Source: Gammaproteobacteria bacterium
Lineage (GTDB): Bacteria > Pseudomonadota > Gammaproteobacteria > GCA-001735895
Direction of reading: 5' to 3'
DNA length: 5,816 nucleotides
NCBI GenBank assembly: GCA_029288195.1
Contig: JARFPR010000200.1
Span: 1 to 5,816, forward strand
The position numbers were made by a program, and so were the translations under genes. Shown here piece by piece: positions 1-5,654 of this stretch. How positions within the stretch are numbered: the stretch's first letter is position 1; every line of letters starts with the position of its first letter. The notes under the pieces were generated by a model, which was not told the DNA's origin, made no database searches, and saw nothing but the letters and a program-made list of their open reading frames with translations.

Positions 1-965
1 GGTGCAAAAATCAATTCATCTTCGGAGTGTTTCAAATGATGCAGAAAGTCACGATAAAAAACCGTCTTGCCCTGTTTATGGAAACCGATGGCCGAGTAAA
101 ACGATTCTTTACTTCGGGTTGGCATCAGCCGTCGCAGAAAAGTCACGATGGATGAAGGTACCGGATGATCGACCATGAAGTAGACATAGGAAAATTCGAA
201 CAGTCGATTCAGCCCCTGGGTGCCAATGATAACTGCGTCGGCGTAAATTGATCCCTCTCCGCTGTGAAGTAGCGGGATGGCAAATGGGATATCCTTGTTC
301 GAATTGATTGCGCGGCCGACGATGTAGGCTGCCTTGTTGCGATAGAACACGCTGCTGATGACCTGGAACTGGAAGTTCAGATGCGCCCGACGCGGGCGGG
401 TAAAGGTATACTTGATCAATGCGTGGATAATGTTACGCACGTCGCGATCGATGTTTTCGAAGGGCAGGCTGAAACCGCTATCGAGCAGTACCTGTTTTAT
501 CGATAGCCGGAACCCACGCTTGGCCGGGTAATAGACATGATAGGAAGGTTTTATGGAATCGATATGCTCGGTAGAGACTGCGCTGCGCACGAAAATATAG
601 TCGTTGCCGAAATAATCTCGATGAAACAGGGCGCAAAACACCGAATTGTAGAATGTTTCGGCCAGTTCCGGTTGCAAGTGGTTACCGATCAATAACACGT
701 ACTCGCGCTTGACATCAAACCACAGCTGGCTGTCGAAAGGTTCCAGGTCAAACAGTTTCTGTAAATCACCGATCGAATCCTTAACGCGAATATCGTAATA
801 CAGGATACGTTCTCTCGAGGCCTTGCGTTCGGCCTCCCAGTCTGCGTTTTCGAAGCGCTCCCTGGCGCCCCGGGTAATGTCACTGAAAATAGTAAAATGC
901 CGATCAAATCCAGTCAGGATCGTGGTCGCGATCTGTGTTGACAAACCTTTGATCGAGTTATCCAT
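1..965 (-). CDS. aceK: Isocitrate dehydrogenase kinase/phosphatase AceK, N-terminal part
   Basis: AceK is a cytoplasmic bifunctional enzyme that phosphorylates and dephosphorylates isocitrate dehydrogenase, diverting isocitrate to the glyoxylate shunt during growth on acetate or fatty acids. I translated the minus strand from ATG at 965: 321 open codons without a stop, running off the left edge, so roughly the first 55% of a protein that is usually about 570-600 residues. Family-typical stretches include TILTGFDRHF (15-24), ARERFENADWEAE (34-46), AETFYNSVFCALFH (102-115), VIIGTQGLNRLFEFS (245-259), YFMVDHPVPS (262-271) and GFHKQGKTVFYRDFLHH (294-310), which closely match my memory of E. coli AceK. 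The window covers most of the regulatory domain; the ATP-binding and catalytic kinase residues lie beyond the edge and cannot be judged. The start is supported by GGAG seven bases upstream. It follows the cbrB-like gene by only 18 bp, so it is probably the last or a late gene of that operon rather than part of an aceBAK cluster. Confidence 0.95.
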   Translation of the reverse strand, partial: MDNSIKGLSTQIATTILTGFDRHFTIFSDITRGARERFENADWEAERKASRERILYYDIRVKDSIGDLQKLFDLEPFDSQLWFDVKREYVLLIGNHLQPELAETFYNSVFCALFHRDYFGNDYIFVRSAVSTEHIDSIKPSYHVYYPAKRGFRLSIKQVLLDSGFSLPFENIDRDVRNIIHALIKYTFTRPRRAHLNFQFQVISSVFYRNKAAYIVGRAINSNKDIPFAIPLLHSGEGSIYADAVIIGTQGLNRLFEFSYVYFMVDHPVPSSIVTFLRRLMPTRSKESFYSAIGFHKQGKTVFYRDFLHHLKHSEDELIFA

Positions 966-972
966 CAGAAAA

Positions 973-976
973 CTCC
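973..976 (-). promoter_or_regulatory. Ribosome binding site of aceK
   Basis: GGAG on the minus strand lies 7 bases before the ATG at 965 and inside the 18-bp gap after the cbrB-like stop codon. It fixes the aceK start and suggests aceK has its own ribosome loading, unlike the two upstream junctions, which depend on overlap. Confidence 0.7.
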
Positions 977-983
977 AGGTAAT

Positions 984-2321
984 TCATGACTTGCGTGACG
1001 GAATCTCAAGGCGTTGCCTTCTTTCCCACAGGTTTTTGCGACTGATACCCAGCATGCGCGCGAGTTCGGTCTCGTTATACTGGGCCTGGTACTTTTTAAC
1101 AAAGCTGACGAAGTAATCATCCAGCGACAGCCGATTTTCGAGTTCGTATAACGGAAGCTGTTGATCGGTTTCAAGATTGTTCAATGCCAGGTCCTCGGCT
1201 TCGATACTGCCGTCATGGTTCAGGATTACGGCACGCTCGACAACATTTTCCATTTCACGCACGTTGCCGGGCCACGGGTAGTGCAGCATTTGCTGGTAGG
1301 CCTCCTCGTCAAATGACATAGACTTGCGATGGGTGCGCTGGACCATCCGGGTTAGAATCGTGTCAGCCAGCAGCCTGATATCACTGCCGCGTTCCCGCAG
1401 TGGCGGTAAATTGATCTCGAATACGTTGAGTCGATAGTAAAGATCCTTACGAAAGGTTTGATTGTCCACCATTTGCGCCAGGTTTTTGTGAGTAGCGGCC
1501 AGGATCCGTGCCTCTACTTTGATAGTCTTGTTTGATCCCACGCGCCTTATTTCACTATCCTGCAACACACCCAGCAGGCGTGCTTGCGCATCCAGCGATA
1601 ACTCGCCGATTTCGTCGAGGAACAGGGTGGCGCCGTTAGCAATCTCGATCAGGCCTTTTTTGGTTTGCAGGGCGCCGGTAAAGGCCCCTCGTTCATGACC
1701 AAATAGTTCTGATTCAATTTGATCTTCGGCAAAAGCAGCACAATTGACACTGACCAGGGAATGTTTACGCAGCTTGCTTTGCGAATGTATTGCGCGCGCC
1801 ACCAGTTCCTTCCCGGTCCCGGTTTCGCCGACAATAAGCACGGTGGTATCGGTAGTTGCAACCCGCCTTACACGGTCCAGGACTTCCAGCATCGGCTCGC
1901 AGTGGGCAACCATGCCGTCGATGGGATAATTCCGGGCAACTTCTTTTTGCAGCAGTGTGTTTTGCTGTTCGACGTTCGCCTTGTCGAGAATACGCTTCAC
2001 CGTCATGATCATTTCATCATGATTGAAAGGCTTGGAAATGTAATCTACAGCGCCTTGCTTCATCGCCTCGACCGCCGACTGGACTGTTGAATAACTGGTC
2101 ATAATCAGCACCGGCGTCGGTGCTGCGCGGGAAATTAGCTCGGTGCCCGGCTCCCCTGGCAAACGCAAATCCGAGATAATCAGATCATACATATTAATGG
2201 AGTTTTCTTCCGCTTCGGCAACCGAAGCGACCCCGGTGGCGTCATGACCCTGCCGTTGCAACAGGCGCAGCAGGCTCTCCTGGATGATCGGTTCATCTTC
2301 AACGACGAGAATATTGCTCAT
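984..2321 (-). CDS. cbrB: CbrB-type NtrC-family sigma-54-dependent response regulator
   Basis: This 445-residue cytoplasmic transcription activator has three parts. The receiver domain (about 1-115) has acidic pocket E8/D9, phosphoacceptor D51 in ISDLRLPGEPGTEL, T75 and K97 in SKPF. The AAA+ sigma-54 activation domain (about 135-370) has Walker A GETGTGKE (165-172), an intact GAFTGA loop (212-217) for contact with sigma-54, Walker B LFLDEIGEL (D236, E237) and WPGNVREMENVVERAV (350-365). The C-terminal Fis-type helix-turn-helix is at about 415-441, with ARMLGISRKNLWERRQRL. The receiver and the ISRKxLWERRQRL helix fit Pseudomonas CbrB, a carbon/nitrogen balance regulator, better than NtrC, AtoC or DctD; it is a little shorter than the roughly 475-residue Pseudomonas protein. 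All motifs needed for phosphorylation, ATP hydrolysis and sigma-54 contact are present. Its ATG overlaps the sensor stop by 4 bp (ATGA) with only a weak AGG before it, implying translational coupling. A likely direct target is the divergent acs promoter (inference). Confidence 0.9.
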   Translation of the reverse strand: MSNILVVEDEPIIQESLLRLLQRQGHDATGVASVAEAEENSINMYDLIISDLRLPGEPGTELISRAAPTPVLIMTSYSTVQSAVEAMKQGAVDYISKPFNHDEMIMTVKRILDKANVEQQNTLLQKEVARNYPIDGMVAHCEPMLEVLDRVRRVATTDTTVLIVGETGTGKELVARAIHSQSKLRKHSLVSVNCAAFAEDQIESELFGHERGAFTGALQTKKGLIEIANGATLFLDEIGELSLDAQARLLGVLQDSEIRRVGSNKTIKVEARILAATHKNLAQMVDNQTFRKDLYYRLNVFEINLPPLRERGSDIRLLADTILTRMVQRTHRKSMSFDEEAYQQMLHYPWPGNVREMENVVERAVILNHDGSIEAEDLALNNLETDQQLPLYELENRLSLDDYFVSFVKKYQAQYNETELARMLGISRKNLWERRQRLEIPSRKS

Positions 2322-5254
2322 GCCTGGGCTGCCATTGCCGCATCGGCAGCAGGAAGGGTAATGTCAAATCGGCAGCCGGCCATCGGTTTGCTGGTAACTG
2401 AAATCGTACCCCCGTGTTCCTTGACGATATTATAGGTCAGCGACAAACCCAGGCCGGTGCCTTCACCCACTGTTTTAGTGGTAAAGAAAGGTTCGAAAAT
2501 TTTTGGCAAATGCTCTTCGGCGATACCTTTGCCCTGATCTTTAACCGATATTAAAACCTGGCCCCCCCTGATTTCGGATTCGATGGTTACGATCTGGCCC
2601 GGGTTTGACGCGTCGGTAGCATTGGTAAGCAGGTTAACAAAAACCTGAACCAGTTTTTGCGCATAGCCCTTAACCATCAAGCCGGATTCGCATTGGTTCT
2701 GGTAGTGCATTTGCTTGCCGGCCTGGCTCAGTGATACCAGGTTGATCGCTTCCTCAACGATCTGGTGCAGATCGAATTTTTCAGCAGGGGATTCATCGGG
2801 AGCTCCGGCGCGACTGTAATTGGAGAGTGATCCAACGATGCGTGAAATTCGGTCGGTTTGGGTCAGGATCTGGTTCAGACCCTCGCGCACCTGCTCGGAA
2901 TGGTCGAGTTCGGAGCGCAGATCCTGGGCCAGGCAGGCAATGCCGGTAACAGGATTACCGATCTCGTGGGCGACACCCGATGCGAGCTGACCGATCGAAG
3001 CCAGGCGTTCGCTATGGGTTAATTTTTCTTCGAGCAGGTAGCGTTCGCTATTGTCTTCGATGAGGATTGCGATACCGCTATCGGCCTCCTGTTCCCGGCT
3101 TACGACTGCCTTGAACAGGTTCAGGACCCGAATCTGGTTGTTGACTGGAAGCTTGAGTTTACTGAACAGGAACTGATCGCTGGCCTTGAACTCGGCCAAC
3201 AACTCCCCCCATGGCTCCTCGAGCTGAAGAATCGAGTTGCCGATAGCGTCGCCCCGCTTGATCCCGGTTATTTTACTCAACTCTTTGTTCCAGCTGAGGA
3301 TAATGCCCGCGTTATCGATAGATACAACGCCCAGCGGCAGGTCCTGTAGCACCTGTAAATGAAATCGCCTGAGCGCGTCGAGCTCACTTGAGACCCCGCG
3401 CAAGCGACTACGTGTTTGCTCCTGGTTATGTCCAACAAACTGGATGGTATTGGCAAGCGCCGACTGGGTCGCGCGATTAATTTGCAGGTGCTCGTTGACG
3501 ATCATGCGTGAAAGCACAGGGCCTACCAGTCCTGACAGGTTACGATCTATCTGCCCACGCAACCGGGTAAGGTCGGTTTGATTAATCTCGCCAGGCACCA
3601 GTGCGAGATCGGCGAGGGCGCGATCGACCTCGTTATGGGCAATATCCTGGCCGATGATAGCGGCCAACTGCTGCTCGAACTCGGCGATCGAAGTAGCCTT
3701 TACCGAACCCTGGGGTATGAGGAAGCTTTCGCGACTGCAAGCCTCCGCGACCTCTCGCTCTTCCTGTGACTGGCGACTCAACAACGACACGATAACGAAG
3801 GTCAGACTATTGAACAGCAGTGACCACAATGCCGCGTCGGTGGTGCTCATGGCGATTTCGGGAATGGTAAAAAAAGGCGTTTCGATAATGCCGGCTCGTT
3901 CAAACAACGGCACGAACAGGGTGAATGCCCAAATTGTGGCACCGACAATCAAGCCACTGACAAAACCATTGCGGTTAGCGCGCGGCCAGTAAAGCAGCCC
4001 GACTACTCCGGGCAGGCATTGTGCGACCGCGACAAATGATATCAGGCCGAGCCCGGCGAGCCCGGGATTTTGTGTCTGCACCAGGTAAAAAATATACCCA
4101 ATACCGACAATCGACATAATTACAAAGCGACGCCCCCAAATCAGCCATTCATATATGTTGCTTCCCCTGGACAGCTTGGGAGGAAAACTTGCCGGCAGCA
4201 CAAAATTATTCATACACATCGATGCCAGTGCCAGCGTGGTAACAATGATCATCGCGCTGGCCGCGGAAAGTCCACCCATAAAGGTCAGGATCGGCAATAC
4301 CGAGGAACCGCTTTCAAGGGTAATACCGAGTACGAAAAAATCGGCCGGTATGTCGAGCCGGAGCGATTGCCCTGCCCACAGAATCGGTGGAATCGACAGG
4401 TTAAGTAACAACAGGAACAGTGGAAAAGCCCAGCTCGCTGTTTCGATATTCTTGTGCTTGATACTTTCCACAAAAATCATGTGAAACTGGCGTGGCAGTA
4501 AAAAGGCCGCAGCAAAAGACAGCAGCATCAGCGTCGCCCAGGGACCCTCCTGTACCGGTGCAAACAGTGCCGCATTGGCTTCCGGATGCTGATCCAGGTA
4601 CTGGTTGAGTTCGCCGAATCCGCCGAATATGCCAAAAATTGCGAACAACCCGACACTCAGCAGGGTAACCAGCTTAACCAGGGACTCGAACGCGATCGCG
4701 ACCACCAGTCCACGGTGTTTTTCGCGCAATGATATATGGCGGGTACCAAACAGGATCGAAAATAAACCCACCGTAATACAGAACATCAATGCGATTAAAT
4801 GTTGCTCAGTTTCGTTGGTCATGATCTGCAGCGTGTTGGTGACCGCCTGGATTTGCAGTGATATGTAGGGCAGGGTGCCGGCCAGCACCAGCAGCGTCAC
4901 TACGACCCCGGCCAACTGGCTGTGATAGCGAAAAGCAAACAGGTCTGCCAGCGACGCCAGGCGATAGGTCTCCGTGATCTTGAGTATCGGCCGCAGCAGT
5001 ATTGGTGATGCGAGGAAGGCCAGCGTGGTGCCGAGATATATCGTCAGAAAGTTAAACCCTTCTTTCTCGGCAAACCCGACGCTACCGTAAAAGCTCCACG
5101 AGGTTGCGTATACGCCTATGGAAAGCGAGTAAACCAGGGGGTGACTGGCCAGTGATTCGGGTATCCAACCACGGTCGGTGGCGGTCGCGATGAGAAATAA
5201 CAGGCCCAGGTAGAGTACCCCGACCAGGAATAACTGCCACAGCTCAAACTGCAT
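2318..5254 (-). CDS. cbrA: CbrA-type sensor histidine kinase with SLC5/PutP-like membrane domain
   Basis: A 978-residue inner-membrane sensor starting MQFELWQLF; Pseudomonas CbrA is of nearly the same length. Residues 1 to about 493 contain some 13 hydrophobic helices in the sodium/solute symporter (SLC5, PutP) pattern. A helical linker follows (about 500-625) where CbrA-like proteins carry the STAC domain. A PAS domain is at about 632-735 (LQDLPLGVVSID). The kinase core has an H-box around H763 (GVAHEIGNPVTG), N-box NLLTNATDAS (N874, N878), G1 DQGKG (906-910), F-box EPFFTTK (921-927) and G2 GTGLGLSL (932-939). No C-terminal receiver follows, which separates it from the hybrid CrbS/MxtR kinases. 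An in-frame ATG 29 codons upstream (5341) would add a cysteine-rich, non-family segment (29 residues ending CCAN) lying wholly within the upstream gene; I prefer 5254, where the first helix begins correctly and the 11-bp overlap with the small gene suggests coupling. No clear Shine-Dalgarno precedes it. The partner is the adjacent CbrB-like regulator. The ligand is unknown; CbrA of Pseudomonas has been linked to histidine transport. Confidence 0.9.
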   Translation of the reverse strand: MQFELWQLFLVGVLYLGLLFLIATATDRGWIPESLASHPLVYSLSIGVYATSWSFYGSVGFAEKEGFNFLTIYLGTTLAFLASPILLRPILKITETYRLASLADLFAFRYHSQLAGVVVTLLVLAGTLPYISLQIQAVTNTLQIMTNETEQHLIALMFCITVGLFSILFGTRHISLREKHRGLVVAIAFESLVKLVTLLSVGLFAIFGIFGGFGELNQYLDQHPEANAALFAPVQEGPWATLMLLSFAAAFLLPRQFHMIFVESIKHKNIETASWAFPLFLLLLNLSIPPILWAGQSLRLDIPADFFVLGITLESGSSVLPILTFMGGLSAASAMIIVTTLALASMCMNNFVLPASFPPKLSRGSNIYEWLIWGRRFVIMSIVGIGYIFYLVQTQNPGLAGLGLISFVAVAQCLPGVVGLLYWPRANRNGFVSGLIVGATIWAFTLFVPLFERAGIIETPFFTIPEIAMSTTDAALWSLLFNSLTFVIVSLLSRQSQEEREVAEACSRESFLIPQGSVKATSIAEFEQQLAAIIGQDIAHNEVDRALADLALVPGEINQTDLTRLRGQIDRNLSGLVGPVLSRMIVNEHLQINRATQSALANTIQFVGHNQEQTRSRLRGVSSELDALRRFHLQVLQDLPLGVVSIDNAGIILSWNKELSKITGIKRGDAIGNSILQLEEPWGELLAEFKASDQFLFSKLKLPVNNQIRVLNLFKAVVSREQEADSGIAILIEDNSERYLLEEKLTHSERLASIGQLASGVAHEIGNPVTGIACLAQDLRSELDHSEQVREGLNQILTQTDRISRIVGSLSNYSRAGAPDESPAEKFDLHQIVEEAINLVSLSQAGKQMHYQNQCESGLMVKGYAQKLVQVFVNLLTNATDASNPGQIVTIESEIRGGQVLISVKDQGKGIAEEHLPKIFEPFFTTKTVGEGTGLGLSLTYNIVKEHGGTISVTSKPMAGCRFDITLPAADAAMAAQA
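5244..5254 (-). other. Translational-coupling overlap between small membrane gene and sensor
   Basis: The stop codon of the small gene (5246-5244) lies 5 bases downstream of the sensor ATG (5254-5252), an 11-bp overlap in a different frame. No GGAG-like sequence precedes the sensor ATG; instead the 14 bases at 5261-5274 form an inverted repeat (GCAAC-ACCT-GTTGC in mRNA sense). Ribosomes finishing the small gene would open this hairpin and restart on the sensor. The overlap is seen; coupling is inferred. Confidence 0.6.
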
Positions 5255-5444
5255 GTTTGCGCAACAGGTGTTGCAGGCGTGCCGACAGCAGGATAATGCC
5301 GAACCAGACCAGGTAGGGTAGGTACCAGGGTGAATCGACATTTAACCAGAAGCTCGACAGGGGTGGTAGCAATACCAGCAGCGAGATTAGTACCACGATG
5401 ACGGTGATCTCGGTTGGGCGTATATCGGATGATAACAGCGACAT
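5244..5444 (-). CDS. Small two-helix membrane protein, first gene of the sensor operon
   Basis: A 66-residue protein starting MSLLSSDIRPTEITVIVV. It has two hydrophobic segments, about residues 13-32 (rich in I, V and L, ending PPLSSFW) and about 40-57 (WYLPYLVWFGIILLSARL), and a basic tail (R56, R62, K63, H64) that predicts a cytoplasmic C-terminus and hence a hairpin with both ends inside. AGGGG seven bases before the ATG supports the start. The overlap with cbrA argues that it is a real, co-translated gene. Small two-helix proteins are encoded beside many SLC5 symporters as accessory subunits (the YjcH/DUF485, DUF4212, DUF997 and DUF3311 types), and pseudomonads, as I recall, carry a small reading frame called cbrX just before cbrA. 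I cannot assign it to one of these families by eye. A partner of the sensor's transporter domain, or a leader for translation control, are both possible. Confidence 0.75.
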   Translation of the reverse strand: MSLLSSDIRPTEITVIVVLISLLVLLPPLSSFWLNVDSPWYLPYLVWFGIILLSARLQHLLRKHAV

Positions 5445-5485
5445 AGTGTTACCCCTGGTTACTTATTATCTCGAGCGAGTGTTAC
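5445..5485. repeat. Cluster of three GTTAC motifs, candidate CbrB enhancer
   Basis: AGTGTTAC occurs exactly at 5445-5452 and 5478-5485, and GTTACTTAT exactly at 5458-5466 and 5481-5489, giving GTTAC cores beginning at 5448, 5458 and 5481. The steps of 10, 23 and 33 bp are close to one, two and three helical turns. I recall the Pseudomonas CbrB site as TGTTAC and GTAACA half-sites about 14 bp apart; here the half-sites are direct repeats and no inverted GTAACA partner is present on the same strand, so the match is partial. The position, about 100-138 bp upstream of the inferred acs start, suits an enhancer. It also spans the leader and ribosome site of the small membrane gene, so autoregulation is possible. 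Confidence 0.5.
5452..5456 (-). promoter_or_regulatory. Ribosome binding site of the small membrane gene
   Basis: AGGGG on the minus strand ends 7 bases before the ATG at 5444. It supports translation of the 66-residue protein and is the only good ribosome site in front of the coupled pair. It lies between the first two GTTAC motifs. Confidence 0.55.
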
Positions 5486-5517
5486 TTATCGTGACGCAGA
5501 GGTCAATAAGGGCGAAA

Positions 5518-5523
5518 ATTATA
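5518..5523 (-). promoter_or_regulatory. Candidate sigma-70 -10 element for the sensor operon
   Basis: A perfect TATAAT reads leftward here, predicting a start near 5511 and a leader of about 67 nt. No good -35 is seen at 16-18 bp spacing; the best upstream match is ATGAAA at a short 15-bp spacing, so an activator might be needed. A weaker alternative is TTGACC (5506-5501) with AACACT 17 bp later. Confidence 0.4.
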
Positions 5524-5537
5524 TTGATTCACGTCAA
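5524..5537. promoter_or_regulatory. FNR/Anr-type inverted repeat
   Basis: TTGATTCACGTCAA matches the FNR consensus TTGAT-N4-ATCAA at 9 of 10 defined bases. It abuts the leftward TATAAT, centred about 19-20 bases upstream of the inferred start, a place where binding would block polymerase, and is centred about 54 bases upstream of the inferred acs start. A single such box can occur by chance in AT-rich intergenic DNA. Confidence 0.35.
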
Positions 5538-5558
5538 GTTTCATTTCGACGCGAAGAC

Positions 5559-5574
5559 TGGCTGCGCGCTAGCA
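5559..5574 (+). promoter_or_regulatory. Candidate sigma-54 (-24/-12) promoter of acs
   Basis: TGGCTGCGCGCTAGCA keeps the TGGC and GCA of the consensus TGGCACG-N4-TTGCA and the required 12-bp step from GG (5560-5561) to GC (5572-5573); it departs from it at ACG and at one T of TTGC. Transcription would begin near 5585, leaving a leader of about 70 nt. An adjacent sigma-54 activator gene and the GTTAC cluster upstream at enhancer distance strengthen it. I found no convincing sigma-70 promoter for acs in the gap, though TTGTCG at 5577-5582 without a good -10 was considered. Confidence 0.45.
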
Positions 5575-5642
5575 TCTTGTCGCTGGCCGGTGTTTATGTA
5601 AGCATATCCGGGGCAACTAAAAAAACTAATCATTGAATCCCC

Positions 5643-5650
5643 GAGGAAGG
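5643..5650 (+). promoter_or_regulatory. Ribosome binding site of acs
   Basis: GAGGAAGG precedes the ATG at 5655, with AGGA ending 7 bases before it. This is a strong site and confirms the acs start. Confidence 0.75.
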
Positions 5651-5654
5651 CGCC

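Larger units (their letters stand above)
5445..5654. promoter_or_regulatory. Divergent regulatory region between the sensor operon and acs
   Basis: This 210-bp gap separates two start codons pointing away from each other, so it must hold the promoters of both units. From left to right I see three GTTAC motifs (5448-5485), a TATAAT facing left (5518-5523), an FNR-type inverted repeat (5524-5537), a -24/-12-like element facing right (5559-5574) and an A-rich stretch in the presumed acs leader (AACTAA twice around a run of A, 5615-5629). I see no credible reading frame and no factor-independent terminator in it. Confidence 0.85.

Noticed and set aside
966..983. Possible CrcZ-like small RNA after the cbrB-like gene, as in Pseudomonas
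   Set aside because: Only 18 bp separate it from aceK, and there is no sigma-54 promoter or run of CA-rich Hfq/Crc motifs.
1719..2090. Plus-strand reading frame of 123 codons
   Set aside because: It lies opposite the strongly supported cbrB-like gene and shows no recognisable motif; a shadow frame.
4070..4484. Two overlapping plus-strand frames of about 110 codons
   Set aside because: Both lie opposite the membrane domain of the sensor, and their low-complexity composition mirrors antisense of hydrophobic codons.
5255..5341. Longer sensor start at 5341 giving a 1007-residue protein
   Set aside because: The extra 29 residues are cysteine-rich, polar and unlike the family, lie wholly inside the small gene in another frame, and the first membrane helix follows naturally from the start at 5254.
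5492..5505. TGAC-N6-GTCA inverted repeat, considered as a CRP site
   Set aside because: TGA and TCA are 8 bases apart rather than the 6 of CRP/FNR sites, and the half-sites do not match TGTGA.
5517..5529. IHF-like sequence (AATCAATATAATT on the minus strand)
   Set aside because: It keeps WATCAA but misses two of the three bases of the TTR end; too weak to call, although IHF bending here would suit a sigma-54 promoter.
5615..5629. A-rich AACTAA repeat in the acs leader as an Hfq/Crc target
   Set aside because: It does not contain a full AANAANAA motif, so it is recorded only as A-rich leader sequence.
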